The notes under the pieces: generated by a model
Database searches by the model: none
What the model was told of the DNA's origin: nothing
The model's input: only the letters and a program-made list of their open reading frames with translations
Shown here: piece after piece, positions 27,430-36,704 of the stretch
How the letters are laid out: every line of letters starts with the position of its first letter
Numbering within the stretch: position 1 is the first letter of the stretch
Source of the DNA: Lysobacterales bacterium
Lineage (GTDB): Bacteria; Pseudomonadota; Gammaproteobacteria; Xanthomonadales; Rhodanobacteraceae
DNA: 64,000 nucleotides
Reading direction: 5' to 3'
NCBI GenBank assembly: GCA_016721015.1
Contig: JADKJL010000008.1
Span: forward strand, 40,226-104,225
Program-made: the position numbers and the translations under genes

Positions 27430-28740
27430 CTATTCCTTGTAACCGAGAAAGTCGAGACTCGCCTGGAGCATCGCTTCGGTGGCGGTCTTCAGCGCGCCTT
27501 CGTCCACGAAGAAGCGCGGCGAATGGTTGAAGGCGACCTTGTCGGTGTCCTTGTCTGTCGGCGTGCCGCCGACAAAGAAATACACGCTCGGCGCCTTCGC
27601 GCCAAGGCCGAAGTAGGGGAAATCTTCCGATGCGGTCCAGCGTGAGGCTTCGAGTACGGATTCTTCGCCGAGCACTTTCTTCAGGCTCGAGGTAACCCGT
27701 CGGGTCAATGCCGGATCGTTGTAGTTGACCGGATTGCTGCCGTTGGCCGTCGGCACCTCGAGGTCAACTGTCGCGCCGTGCGCCTTGGCGACGTTTTCTG
27801 CAACTTGCCTCAACTCGGCCAGGGCCTGATCCCGCATGCCGGTATCAAAAGCGCGGAGCGTGCCTTGCAGTGAGGCCGTATCGGGCACGATGTTGAAACG
27901 CTGTCCGCCATCGAAGACGCCGAAGGTGATCACGACCGGATCCTTGTTGATATCCATGCGCCGGCTTACGATCGATTGCGCAGTCACCACGATGTCGGCA
28001 CCCGCGACGATCGGATCGATGCCTCGCCACGGCGACGCGCCATGGGTCTGCACACCGTGCACCGTCATGCGGAAGGTATCCGAGCTGGCCATGATGCCGC
28101 CCGGGCGCAGGGCGACGTCGCCGACGTGATACGCGGAGGTGACATGCATGCCGAAAATTGCATCCGGCTTGAAATCCTTGAACACGCCCTGCTTGACCAT
28201 CAGCTCGGCACCGCCCTCCTCGCCCGGCGGTGCGCCTTCCTCGGCCGGCTGGAAGATCATCATCACCTCACCGGGCAGATCCTTGCGCAAGCTGGCCAGC
28301 GCGCTGGCGACACCGAGCGTGGTCGAGGTGTGCACATCGTGGCCACAGGCGTGCATGACGCCTACCTGCTTGCCCTGGTATTCGCCTTTCACCTTGGATG
28401 CAAACGGCAGGTCGACTTCTTCAGTGACAGGCAACGCGTCGATGTCGGCGCGAATGGCCAGCTTCGGCCCGGGTTTGCCGCCCTTCAGAATGCCGACAAC
28501 GCCGGTGTGCGCAATGCCTGTGTGTACCTCGTAGCCGAGCTTCTTCAATTCGGCGGCGATAATTTTCGCCGTGCGCGTTTCGCGATTGCTCAGTTCCGGG
28601 TGCTCGTGGAGGTCACGGCGCACTGCGGTGATGTGCTCAAGCCTGGCATCGACCATGGATTCCACGGAAGTTTCCGCAGCAACAACGGCGGGTGCGAAAA
28701 GACAAAGGCAAACACTGGCGGCAAGCAGACGATGGCGCAT
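27430..28740 (-). CDS. Exported M20 family amidohydrolase
   Basis: A 436-residue peptidase M20D / amidohydrolase of the IAA-amino acid or hippurate hydrolase type, with an N-terminal signal peptide (MRHRLLAASVCLCLFAPAVVA). Metal-site motifs are RRDLHEHPELSN, IRADIDALPVTE, MHACGHDVHTST and QPAEEGAPPGEEGGA. A dimerisation lid domain lies in the middle. It would hydrolyse N-acyl amino acids in the periplasm; the exact substrate is not evident. GGGAG precedes the ATG at 28740. It follows no coupled gene and does not carry the NGF-type tail, although the next two genes downstream do. Confidence 0.9.
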   Translation of the reverse strand: MRHRLLAASVCLCLFAPAVVAAETSVESMVDARLEHITAVRRDLHEHPELSNRETRTAKIIAAELKKLGYEVHTGIAHTGVVGILKGGKPGPKLAIRADIDALPVTEEVDLPFASKVKGEYQGKQVGVMHACGHDVHTSTTLGVASALASLRKDLPGEVMMIFQPAEEGAPPGEEGGAELMVKQGVFKDFKPDAIFGMHVTSAYHVGDVALRPGGIMASSDTFRMTVHGVQTHGASPWRGIDPIVAGADIVVTAQSIVSRRMDINKDPVVITFGVFDGGQRFNIVPDTASLQGTLRAFDTGMRDQALAELRQVAENVAKAHGATVDLEVPTANGSNPVNYNDPALTRRVTSSLKKVLGEESVLEASRWTASEDFPYFGLGAKAPSVYFFVGGTPTDKDTDKVAFNHSPRFFVDEGALKTATEAMLQASLDFLGYKE

Positions 28741-28869
28741 GGCGATCTCCCGGAGGTCAACGCGCAGTCAAGCGCAGTCGCGGCAAGGATGCAACTGCCT
28801 GAAGCCATCGAAGGCGGATATCTGCACGTGGAATGCAGGAGCCCGTTTACGGGCGAGGCTTTTGCGATT

Positions 28870-28897
28870 CCCCACTCCCCACTCCCCACTCCCAACT
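28870..28897. repeat. Short heptanucleotide repeat (CCCCACT)
   Basis: Three perfect CCCCACT units (28870-28890) and one degenerate CCCAACT lie in the gap between the divergent M20 gene and the 3' end of zapE. The same heptamer occurs as AGTGGGG three times at 58709-58729. Confidence 0.85.
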
Positions 28898-28977
28898 CTC
28901 CTCTCCCGAGCATAGAGAGCATCGCGCCTGAAGGCGCTCATACATTGATAGGAAAGAATTGGCGATGCCTTACTTAT

Positions 28978-30072
28978 CTATCCGCAATGCTCGAGCGCGA
29001 GGTATTCCTCGCTCTGCATTTCGATCAGGCGTGATTCGGTGCGGGCGAAGACGGCACGGTGACGGCGGCCATCATAGAGGTCAATGATTGGAACCGCCGC
29101 CGAGAGCACCAGCTTGACCGCATGATCATAGAGTTCGTCGACAAGTTCGACGAAGCGCTGGGCGGCGTCTTCAGTCTGCGGGGTGAACTCGGGCACGCCC
29201 GAGATCAGCACCGTGTGATACGAGCGGGCCAGAAAGATGTAATCGGCAACTCCGCGCGGGCCGTCGCAGAGTGCATCGAACTCGAACCAGATCACGCCAT
29301 CGCTTTCACGCTTGACCGGTACCGGCCGGTCATTGATCGTGAGACTGAAACTGGCCCGCTCGACGCCATGCGCAACGCGATGGAAGATCGCATTCATCGC
29401 ACGCTCGGCGGCCGCATCCGGGGGGCTCAGATAGACCGGGGCCTGCTTGAGCGCGCGCAGTCGCCAATCGGTCGGTGAAACCAGCTCGGCGATTTCGCAG
29501 TGCTTCTCGATCAGGGCGATGGCTGACAGGAAGCGCTCGCGCTGCAATCCATCCTTGTACAAGTTCATCGGCGCGGTATTCGAGGTTGTCACCAGCATCA
29601 CGCCATCGGCAAACAGCGCCTTGAGCAGGTTGCCGAGGATCATCGCATCGCCGATGTCGAGCACGAAGAACTCATCAAGGCAAAGCACCCGCGTCTTCGC
29701 CGCGATGCCCGCGGCAACGGCAACCAGTGGATCGCTGTGCCCGCTCAGGGAGCGCAGCTCAGCATGGATGCCCTGCATGAAGCGATGAAAATGCACACGC
29801 GTCTTCGCCTCGGTCGGCAAAGACTCGAAAAACAGATCCATCAGAAATGTCTTGCCCCGGCCAACGCTGCCCCACAGGTAAAGGCCGCGTGGTGAATCGC
29901 GCTTTTGTCCGCGCAGGCGCTGCCAAAACGACATCGCCACCGGCTTGCCCAGCGCATCGAACATACGGTCGAACGCGGCCAGCACGGATTGCTGGGCGAG
30001 ATCCGACTGCCACGCTCCCTCGGCGACGCCTTGCGCATAGCGCGCACTCGGGCGCAGCGAAACCGGGCTCAT
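28978..30072 (-). CDS. zapE: Cell division protein ZapE (AFG1-like ATPase)
   Basis: A 364-residue AAA-type ATPase of the ZapE/AFG1 family. It has Walker A GSVGRGKT, the following FLMDLFFESLP, the family HFHRFM, Walker B LCLDEFFVLDIGDAM and sensor VTTSNTAP. E. coli ZapE associates with the Z ring under stress. Length fits the family (about 370). It overlaps the upstream alpha/beta hydrolase gene by four bases (ATGA), so the pair is co-translated. Cytoplasmic. Confidence 0.93.
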   Translation of the reverse strand: MSPVSLRPSARYAQGVAEGAWQSDLAQQSVLAAFDRMFDALGKPVAMSFWQRLRGQKRDSPRGLYLWGSVGRGKTFLMDLFFESLPTEAKTRVHFHRFMQGIHAELRSLSGHSDPLVAVAAGIAAKTRVLCLDEFFVLDIGDAMILGNLLKALFADGVMLVTTSNTAPMNLYKDGLQRERFLSAIALIEKHCEIAELVSPTDWRLRALKQAPVYLSPPDAAAERAMNAIFHRVAHGVERASFSLTINDRPVPVKRESDGVIWFEFDALCDGPRGVADYIFLARSYHTVLISGVPEFTPQTEDAAQRFVELVDELYDHAVKLVLSAAVPIIDLYDGRRHRAVFARTESRLIEMQSEEYLALEHCG

Positions 30073-30776
30073 GCCGGATCGTTAGCCTTCGGCAGATACG
30101 GACGCATCGCATTCTTGATCGCGCCGCGAAGATCCATCAGGCGACGGTGGAAGAAGTGGCTGGTTTCCGGCATGCGCACGAGGTGCGGCGAGACATCGAG
30201 GTTCTCGATCCACTCGAACACGACTTGCGGATCGACGACTTCATCTTCTTCACCCTGCACGACCAGCCATGGACAATCCGGCAATTCGATCGCATCGAAA
30301 TTCCAGCGTCCGACCGGCGGCGCGATCGTGATCAGGGCATCGGCATCCAGCCGCATGGCGTTGCGCAATGCGACATAGCTGCCGAACGAGAAACCCGCCA
30401 ACCACAGCGGCACGCCGGGTCGAACCGTGCGCGCCCAAGCGACCACCGCGGCGAGATCATCGCTTTCCCCTTCGCCTTCATCGAAGGTGCCGGCAGACTT
30501 GCCAATGCCGCGGAAATTGAAGCGCACGGTATCGAGACCCAGTTCGCGCAAGGAGCGCTCGATGATTGTCACAACCTTGTTGTGCATGGTGCCGCCATGC
30601 AGCGGATGCGGGTGACAGATGACGGCGATGCCGACAGCCGGCGCCTTGCCCTTGGTCTCACCGGGTTCGCTGGCTGCTTCGAGGTCGCCAGCCGGGCCGG
30701 ACAGCAGAAAGCCTGCGGCCTCACCCGGAAAAATGGAGGGCGCGGAATGGGAAGAATTGTCGCTCATGCCGCGCAT
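30069..30776 (-). CDS. Alpha/beta hydrolase (COG2945 type)
   Basis: A 235-residue cytoplasmic alpha/beta hydrolase. CHPHPLHGGTMHNKVV carries the oxyanion region, RFNFRGIGKSAGTFDEG is typical of this family, GFSFGS holds the nucleophile Ser, QGEEDEVVD the acid and MPETSHFFHRRL the His. Related proteins are annotated as esterases of unknown substrate. Two nearby ATGs (30776 and 30767) are possible starts; neither has a strong ribosome site. It overlaps zapE by four bases and diverges from acpH with a 35-base gap. Confidence 0.85.
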   Translation of the reverse strand: MRGMSDNSSHSAPSIFPGEAAGFLLSGPAGDLEAASEPGETKGKAPAVGIAVICHPHPLHGGTMHNKVVTIIERSLRELGLDTVRFNFRGIGKSAGTFDEGEGESDDLAAVVAWARTVRPGVPLWLAGFSFGSYVALRNAMRLDADALITIAPPVGRWNFDAIELPDCPWLVVQGEEDEVVDPQVVFEWIENLDVSPHLVRMPETSHFFHRRLMDLRGAIKNAMRPYLPKANDPA

Positions 30777-30811
30777 GATACCGTGAAGCTTCGCCCGCGC
30801 CTGCTGTCCCG

Positions 30812-31408
30812 ATGAATCACCTTGCCCATGCCCTGCTTTCCGGTGCGGACGACCAGATCCGGCTCGGTGGCATGCTCGGTGATTTCAGCCGTGGCACGAT
30901 TGATCCGACCCTGCCCGATGGGGTTCGGCAGGGTATTGCCCTGCATCGGGCGATCGACAGTTTCACCGATCAGCATGCCGAGCTTGTCGCCCTGCGCGCG
31001 CATTTCGAGCCGCCTTTCCGTCGCTATGCCGGCATCCTCATCGATATCTGGTTCGATCATCTGCTGGCACGTGAGTTTGCCCGCTGGTCGGCGATGCCTC
31101 TGCCGAGCTTCAGCGACGCGCTACTCGCCCTGCTTGACAAGAATGACGCGCTGCTGCCGGAATCGCTGCACCGATTCAGCCGCTACATGCAGGTTCGCCG
31201 GCTGCCCGCAGCCTATGCCGAGCGGGAAATGATCGGCGAAGTATTGGCCGGCGTCAGCGCAAGGCTCAGCCGCGACAATCCGCTGGCGGCGGGCATGGTC
31301 GAAATCTCGCGCCTGGAGCCCGTGTTGAAGCAGGCGTTCGACCGCTTTTTTCCGCAGCTCGACCAATTCACCAGGGAGTGGCTCGACAGCTTGCCCTCAA
31401 GCTCGTAG
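30812..31408 (+). CDS. acpH: Acyl carrier protein phosphodiesterase
   Basis: A 198-residue member of the AcpH/DUF479 family, an HD-like metal enzyme that removes the phosphopantetheine arm from holo-ACP. Family features are MNHLAHALLS at the N-terminus, GGMLGDFSRG, ALHRAIDSFTDQH, and IDIWFDHLLAREF with the helical acidic motif. Length matches (about 190-200). The stop codon TAG lies within a REP-type element that follows (gtaggttggggtgagc). Cytoplasmic. Confidence 0.92.
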   Translation: MNHLAHALLSGADDQIRLGGMLGDFSRGTIDPTLPDGVRQGIALHRAIDSFTDQHAELVALRAHFEPPFRRYAGILIDIWFDHLLAREFARWSAMPLPSFSDALLALLDKNDALLPESLHRFSRYMQVRRLPAAYAEREMIGEVLAGVSARLSRDNPLAAGMVEISRLEPVLKQAFDRFFPQLDQFTREWLDSLPSSS

Positions 31409-31436
31409 GTTGGGGTGAGCGCCAGCGAACCCCGAC
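31405..31436. repeat. Single REP hairpin overlapping the acpH stop
   Basis: A variant REP copy (gttggggt...accccgac stem around gagcgccagcg) starts at the acpH stop codon. The rest of the gap to 31593 contains no gene; it separates the convergent acpH and amtB and may terminate both. Confidence 0.75.
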
Positions 31437-31593
31437 AATGCGCACGCCCTGTTCCGCCGCGGCTTAGTTGGCGTTAGCCGGCGCGCAGCTCCAATCCGCG
31501 CGAGATGTTTCACGTCCCAAACGCTGCGACCGGGACCACCAATCCCCAAGTCCCGGCCGCAGCACCCACCTGGCCCGCTGTTTCGGATTCCGC

Positions 31594-32949
31594 TCAACTT
31601 TCGTACGCCGACTCACCGTGATAGGTGATATCAAGGCCTTCGCGCTCTGCTTCTTCACTCACGCGCAGGCCGAACACCGCCTTGGCGATCAGGAACGATA
31701 CGACTGATACAACACCGATCCAGCCAACCGTGATCAGCACGGCCAAGGCCTGGATGCCAACCTGGCTCAGGATCGAGTAGTCGTCACCACCGTTCCCGCC
31801 GAGCGCCGGCGCATGGAACACCCCGGTCAGCAGGGCGCCGACGATACCGCCGATGCCATGCACGCCGAAAACATCGAGACTGTCATCGACGCGCAGCATC
31901 CTTTTCAAACCCGTCACGCCCCAGACGCAGACCACGCCGGCCAGCGCGCCGATCGCGATCGCCCCGAACGGGCCGACCAATCCGGCTGCCGGGGTGACCC
32001 CGACCAGGCCCGCCACTGCGCCCGAAGCCACGCCGAGCGCCGAGGGCTTGCCCTTGGCGAAGGCTTCGACAATGGCCCAGGCGACGATCGCCGCAGCGGT
32101 CGCGAGCAGGGTATTGATGAAGGCCAGCGCGGCGCCGGCATTGGATTCGAGATTCGATCCGGCATTGAATCCGAACCAGCCGACCCAGAGCATCGAGGCG
32201 CCGACAAAGGTCATCGTCACGTTGTGCGGCTTGATCGCCTCGCGACCGAAGCCGAGGCGCTTGCCGACAAACCAGGCACCGATCAATCCGGCCACGCCGG
32301 CATTGATATGCACGACCGTGCCGCCGGCAAAATCGAGCGCACCCATGTCGAGCAGATAGCCGCCAGCACCCCAGACCATGTGCGCGATCGGCAGGTAGCC
32401 AAACGTGAACCAGAGCACCGAAAACAGGATCAGGGCGGCGAACTTGATGCGTTCGGCGAAGGCGCCAACGATCAGCGCACCGGTGATGCCGGCGAATGTC
32501 GCCTGGAAGGCGATGAACACGTATTCGGGCAACTTGACGCTGGCCGTAAAGGTGTCTGAAAGCGTGTCGACACTGACTCCGGACAGGAACAGCTTGTCGA
32601 ACGATCCGATCACCGCGTTGCCGCCGACAAAGGCGAGGCTGTATCCGTACACGGCCCAGAGCAGGATCAGCAGGGAAAAAATCACCATGACCTGGATCAT
32701 TACCGACAACACGTTCTTTGAACGCACCATGCCACCGTAGAACAGCGCCAGGCCAGGCACGGTCATCAGCAACACCAGCAGGGTGGATGTCAGCATCCAG
32801 GCGACGTCACCCTTGTCCACCGTCGCGACCACCGCCGCTGCGGCAGCAGGCTGGGCGAATGCGGGAGCGCAGGCAGCCAGCAGCGAAGTCGCGCCGAACC
32901 CGATACTTGACAGGCGAACTTTGCTCAAACCATGGACTGGGTTTTTCAT
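31594..32949 (-). CDS. amtB: Ammonium transporter AmtB
   Basis: A 451-residue Amt/MEP/Rh ammonium channel. A cleavable signal-like N-terminus (through PAFAQ) is followed by about 11 membrane helices. LALFYGGMVRSKNVLS, GALDFAGGTVVHINAGVAGL (pore His region), SMLWVGWFGFNAGS and FGVHGIGGIVGALLTG (second pore His) are typical. It lies 20 bases after glnK, the standard pair: GlnK docks on AmtB and blocks it when nitrogen is plentiful. GAGGACATC precedes the ATG. Inner membrane. Confidence 0.95.
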   Translation of the reverse strand: MKNPVHGLSKVRLSSIGFGATSLLAACAPAFAQPAAAAAVVATVDKGDVAWMLTSTLLVLLMTVPGLALFYGGMVRSKNVLSVMIQVMVIFSLLILLWAVYGYSLAFVGGNAVIGSFDKLFLSGVSVDTLSDTFTASVKLPEYVFIAFQATFAGITGALIVGAFAERIKFAALILFSVLWFTFGYLPIAHMVWGAGGYLLDMGALDFAGGTVVHINAGVAGLIGAWFVGKRLGFGREAIKPHNVTMTFVGASMLWVGWFGFNAGSNLESNAGAALAFINTLLATAAAIVAWAIVEAFAKGKPSALGVASGAVAGLVGVTPAAGLVGPFGAIAIGALAGVVCVWGVTGLKRMLRVDDSLDVFGVHGIGGIVGALLTGVFHAPALGGNGGDDYSILSQVGIQALAVLITVGWIGVVSVVSFLIAKAVFGLRVSEEAEREGLDITYHGESAYES

Positions 32950-32969
32950 GATGTCCTCGCGAAGTGGGG

Positions 32970-33308
32970 TCAGAGGGCGTCCGCGCCGATTTCGCCGGTG
33001 CGGATGCGGATCACCTGTTCGATCGGCGCGACAAAGATCTTGCCGTCGCCGGTCTTTCCGGTTCCGGCGACGGCCTGGATCGCCTCGATGACCGCTTCGA
33101 CGCGGTCATCAGTGACGACGGTCTCGATCTTTACCTTGGGCAGGAAGTCGACGATGTATTCGGCGCCACGGTAGAGCTCGGTATGTCCCTTCTGCCGGCC
33201 AAATCCCTTGACCTCGGTGACGGTGATGCCGGAGACGCCGGCCTGCGACAAGGCTTCGCGAACCTCATCGAGCTTGAAGGGTCGAACGATCGCGGTAATC
33301 AGTTTCAT
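32970..33308 (-). CDS. glnK: Nitrogen regulatory P-II protein GlnK/GlnB
   Basis: A 112-residue PII signalling protein. The T-loop with the uridylylated Tyr51 is in ELYRGAEYIVDFLPKVK, and the B- and C-loop motifs AVAGTGKTGDGKIFV and IRIRTGEIGADAL are intact. I name it GlnK because it precedes amtB. The ATG at 33308 has AGGA a few bases upstream; a GTG two codons earlier overlaps that site. It senses ATP/ADP and 2-oxoglutarate and controls AmtB and probably NtrB or GlnE. Cytoplasmic, peripheral when bound to AmtB. Confidence 0.95.
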   Translation of the reverse strand: MKLITAIVRPFKLDEVREALSQAGVSGITVTEVKGFGRQKGHTELYRGAEYIVDFLPKVKIETVVTDDRVEAVIEAIQAVAGTGKTGDGKIFVAPIEQVIRIRTGEIGADAL

Positions 33309-33360
33309 GGCCACTCCTGGGGATGCTGGATGACCGACCTGAAAAGGCCGGCCGACACAT

Positions 33361-34104
33361 TCAAAAATCCTTGGACAAGGTCAGGATGCCCGTTGCCTTG
33401 CCGACATAGTGGTCAAAGGCATTCGTGTAAAGATTCTTGTCGGCGTTCGTATCGACGTAGGCCAGGGCGAGGCTGAAGCCATTGCCGAGATCGCGCGTGA
33501 TGGCCAGGCTCCAGTCGGAGTAGTCGAGGTCGCTGGCGCTGTCGACGCGCTGATGGCCGATGTGTGCGTCGAAAGTCCACGTGTCGGCAAAGGCCTGACT
33601 CACGCCCAGATCGAGATAGTCGCTGCCCTGTGAACCATCGATACCAAACAGGTCGGTGAACGAATGGCTGACCTTGAGCGTGAGGATCGACCAGCCAATT
33701 GAAAAATACCCTTCCACCGTATCGGGATCGGTGAAGCTGGCCGGGTAGGATCCCGGATACCAGTAGTAGAGCGCGCCGACGTCATAGTTGACCGCCTCAC
33801 CCCAGGTTCCGCGAAAGCCGACCGAGCCGTCGACTTCGAGGCTGCTCGAAACGCTTTCCTGCCCATCGGAAAGCCAACTGATGTTGCTGCCCCAGGCCCC
33901 TGCGTAGAAGCCACTGGCGCTGGCGTATTCGATCCCGCCCTGCACGGCGGGATCGCGGTTGGTCTGGGTCAGGCCACGAAAGGCGTAGTCACTGGTCAAC
34001 GCCAGCGAGCCGGTCACGGTGGAGGGCTCTTCGGCCTGCGCGCTGGATGCGTACAGGCCAAACAGAGACAGCAGCGCGCACAGCACCGGAGTTCGGTTCT
34101 TCAT
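33361..34104 (-). CDS. TorF-family outer-membrane beta-barrel porin
   Basis: A 247-residue exported protein of the TorF/Gcw_chp putative porin family. The signal peptide (MKNRTPVLCALLSLFGLYASSAQA) is followed by GSLALTSDYAFRGLTQT, the family opener, and repeated amphipathic beta strands. It ends in GILTLSKDF with a C-terminal Phe that suits BAM recognition. Its place between glnA and glnK suggests that it admits nitrogen compounds across the outer membrane when nitrogen is short; this is inferred from position. GAGG precedes the ATG. Confidence 0.88.
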   Translation of the reverse strand: MKNRTPVLCALLSLFGLYASSAQAEEPSTVTGSLALTSDYAFRGLTQTNRDPAVQGGIEYASASGFYAGAWGSNISWLSDGQESVSSSLEVDGSVGFRGTWGEAVNYDVGALYYWYPGSYPASFTDPDTVEGYFSIGWSILTLKVSHSFTDLFGIDGSQGSDYLDLGVSQAFADTWTFDAHIGHQRVDSASDLDYSDWSLAITRDLGNGFSLALAYVDTNADKNLYTNAFDHYVGKATGILTLSKDF

Positions 34105-34191
34105 GGTTGACCTCGACAGTTTGGGGAAACACGCAACGGCACAAACGGTCGGTCGGCAACAACCCCGGAGACTCCCCAGCCCCGGCGTTGC

Positions 34192-35601
34192 CTAGACCGA
34201 GTAGTACATCTGGTACTCCAGCGGATGGGTGGCGGCACGGAAGCGCGTGACTTCGACCATCTTCAGCTCGATGTAGGCATCGATGAAGTCGTCTGAAAAG
34301 ACGCCGCCCGCCTTGAGGAAGTCACGATCCTTGTCGAGCGCTGCGAGCGCCTGGTCGAGGCTCGAGCACACTTGCGGAATATTCTTTTCCTCTTCGGGTG
34401 GCAGGTCGTAGAGATCCTTGTCCGACGGCGCGCCCGGATCGATCTTGTTGAGGATGCCATCCAGACCGGCCATCAACAGCGCCGAGAACACGAGGTAGCC
34501 GGAATTCATCGGATCCGGGAAACGGATCTCGATGCGCCGCCCCTTCGGATTGTTGACGAACGGTATGCGGCAGCTCGCCGAGCGGTTGCGCGCCGAGTAG
34601 GCGAGCATGACCGGAGCTTCGAAGCCCGGCACCAGGCGCTTGTAGCTGTTGGTGGTCGAGTTGGCGAATGCGTTGATTGCACGCGCATGCTTGAAGATGC
34701 CGCCGATGTACCAAAGTGCAGTCTGTGACAGGCCACCATACAGGTCGCCGCTAAACAGGTTGACGCCGGCTTTGGACAGCGACTGGTGCACATGCATGCC
34801 CGAGCCGTTGTCGCCGACCAGCGGCTTGGCCATGAAGGTCGCCGTCTTGCCGCCGCCGTGGGCGACATTCTTGACCACGTACTTGAGCATCATCAGCTCA
34901 TCGGCCTTTTTCACCAGCGAATTGAACTGCACGCCGATTTCGCATTGGCCGGCGTTGGCGACCTCATGGTGGTGCACTTCGACGACCTGGCCAAGTTCGG
35001 TCAGCACGTTGCACATTTCGGCCCGCATGTCCTGCAGGGAATCGACCGGTGGCACTGGGAAATAGCCGCCCTTGACCCCGGGTCGATGGCCGCTGTTGCC
35101 TTCCTCGTAGCGCTTGCCCGATGACCATGCGGCCTCTTGCGACTCGATCTCGAAGAAGCACTTGCCCATGTCGTTCTGCCAGCGCACCGAGTCGAAAATG
35201 AAGAACTCGGGCTCGGGGCCAAAGAACGCCGTGTCGGCGATGCCGGTTGACTTCAGGTAGGCCTCGGCACGCCGGGCCAGTGAGCGCGGATCGCGGGAAT
35301 AGGCCTGCATCGTGTTCGGTTCGAGGATGTCGCAATGGAGGATCAAGGTCGGATCGGCGAGAAACGGATCGACCAGGGCCGTCTCCGGATCCGGCAGCAG
35401 GACCATGTCCGACTCGTTGATGCCCTTCCAGCCCGAGATCGACGAGCCGTCGAACATCTTGCCGTCCTCGAAGGTCGACTCGTCGATCATTGCGGCCGGA
35501 AAGGTGATGTGCTGCTGCACACCGCGCATGTCGGCGAAGCGCAGATCGACGTAGGTGATGTTCTTTTCCTTGATCAGTTTGAGCACGTTGGCGACGGACA
35601 T
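34192..35601 (-). CDS. glnA: Glutamine synthetase type I
   Basis: A 469-residue GSI enzyme that makes glutamine from glutamate, ammonia and ATP. Typical stretches are DLRFADMRGVQQHITFPA, FDGSSISGWKGI, the metal-site FGPEPEFFIFD, NGSGMHVHQSL, and PGFEAPVMLAYSARNRSASCRIP. The adenylylation tyrosine is in DLYDLPPEEEK. I chose the ATG at 35601, the normal GlnA N-terminus (MSVANVLKLI) with GAGG upstream; earlier in-frame codons belong to the promoter and leader. A 9-bp stem-loop (34160-34190, no T run) lies between glnA and torF and could reduce readthrough. Expression is probably NtrC/sigma54-driven. Confidence 0.96.
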   Translation of the reverse strand: MSVANVLKLIKEKNITYVDLRFADMRGVQQHITFPAAMIDESTFEDGKMFDGSSISGWKGINESDMVLLPDPETALVDPFLADPTLILHCDILEPNTMQAYSRDPRSLARRAEAYLKSTGIADTAFFGPEPEFFIFDSVRWQNDMGKCFFEIESQEAAWSSGKRYEEGNSGHRPGVKGGYFPVPPVDSLQDMRAEMCNVLTELGQVVEVHHHEVANAGQCEIGVQFNSLVKKADELMMLKYVVKNVAHGGGKTATFMAKPLVGDNGSGMHVHQSLSKAGVNLFSGDLYGGLSQTALWYIGGIFKHARAINAFANSTTNSYKRLVPGFEAPVMLAYSARNRSASCRIPFVNNPKGRRIEIRFPDPMNSGYLVFSALLMAGLDGILNKIDPGAPSDKDLYDLPPEEEKNIPQVCSSLDQALAALDKDRDFLKAGGVFSDDFIDAYIELKMVEVTRFRAATHPLEYQMYYSV

Positions 35602-35634
35602 GGAAACCTCGGCTGGGATTGGTAGCTTGACTAT

Positions 35635-35650
35635 TGCAACCGCCATGCCA
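35635..35650 (-). promoter_or_regulatory. Sigma54 promoter of glnA
   Basis: Read on the minus strand: TGGCATGGCGGTTGCA, with the invariant GG and GC elements exactly 10 bases apart and close to the consensus TGGCACG-N4-TTGC. It lies 33 bases before the glnA start codon. This fits nitrogen-regulated transcription. Confidence 0.85.
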
Positions 35651-35724
35651 GATTTCAGTCCTCCGAAATACCTATTATTATCAACATGTTGGGTTGATTC
35701 CGAACACGCGAGCAAATCGGAGAC

Positions 35725-35739
35725 GCACCATTGCGGTGC
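35725..35739. promoter_or_regulatory. NtrC-like binding palindrome
   Basis: GCACCATTGCGGTGC, two 5-bp arms (GCACC/GGTGC) around 5 bases, matches the core of NtrC sites (GCACC-N5-GGTGC). It lies about 75-90 bases upstream of the sigma54 promoter, a usual enhancer distance. A half site TTGGTGCA is at 35765-35772. Confidence 0.75.
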
Positions 35740-35870
35740 GAGTATTGACGGCGTATTCCCGATATTGGTGCAGTAGCCGGCGAACTGCCCTGGCGGACAG
35801 GCACGGGCATAGCGAAGGCCGGGTCAAAGCACGAGCGGGTCGCCGGGTCGACCCGGGTTCGACAAGGCTG

Positions 35871-36587
35871 TCAGCGAACCAGCCAGGAAGCGACGGCGAT
35901 CCATGCCTCGGTGCGCATGATCAGCAGGCGGGCGATCTGCGAAAAGAGCAGGAACCCCGCGCCCCAGAGGTAGGCGGGATGGATGCGCCCGATGCGCAGG
36001 CGATCATTGATCAGGCACGGAATCACGAATACGTCGGTCAGGAACAGTGCCAGCGGTGGCCCGTGCAGCGGACCGATTTCGATGTTCATGCGCGCGATCG
36101 CCGGCGTCATGACTCCGATTGTCGCGATCAGCATGAGGCGCTTGTGGATGTCACTACGGCGGCGAAACCAGAGCGCCGCGCCGACCGTGCCGATAAACAC
36201 CAGGATCGTCGCAATCGGGATGGCCAGAAACGGCAGCGGATCAATGCCCTTGATCGGCTGGCCGCGGCTGGCCGCGGCGATCGCCGTCATCGCTCCGATG
36301 ACAAAGAGCGAAAGCGCCAGTGCCGCACCGAACATGCCCAACTGACGGTGCAGTGCCGTACGCCCGCCCGCAATCAGCGCGGGCTGTACGACAAACAGCA
36401 CCATCCAGGCCGTGAACAACAGGCCATGGACTTGTACGAGCGGCGCCAGAGGAATGCTCGTGTGCGCACTTCTGAGATAGAACGTCGGCGCGAATCCGAC
36501 AACTACGGTGATCAGCAAGATGATCGCCATGCCGACATGAAATCGACGATCGGGGCGACTGCGAAGCGATACGGCAGTGATGGACAT
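35871..36587 (-). CDS. Hypothetical integral membrane protein
   Basis: A 238-residue membrane protein with about six or seven helices (residues 15-40, 50-75, 85-105, 120-145, 155-180, 190-235). A histidine in LVQVHGLLFTAWMVLF and one in HRQLGMFGAALAL recall small haem- or quinone-associated membrane proteins, but I do not recognise the family with confidence. The ATG at 36587 has GGAG upstream. It is divergent from nothing coupled and lies between glnA and the beta-helix gene. Inner membrane. Confidence 0.75.
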   Translation of the reverse strand: MSITAVSLRSRPDRRFHVGMAIILLITVVVGFAPTFYLRSAHTSIPLAPLVQVHGLLFTAWMVLFVVQPALIAGGRTALHRQLGMFGAALALSLFVIGAMTAIAAASRGQPIKGIDPLPFLAIPIATILVFIGTVGAALWFRRRSDIHKRLMLIATIGVMTPAIARMNIEIGPLHGPPLALFLTDVFVIPCLINDRLRIGRIHPAYLWGAGFLLFSQIARLLIMRTEAWIAVASWLVR

Positions 36588-36704
36588 CGGGCTTACTCCG
36601 AAAACAGACGTTACTTGGCACAAGAGAACAGGAAAGAGTCGCCGATCAGGCCATCAGCAGGGGCGCATCAACGTTCCAGACCTCGCCAGCGTTGGTCGAA
36701 TCTC

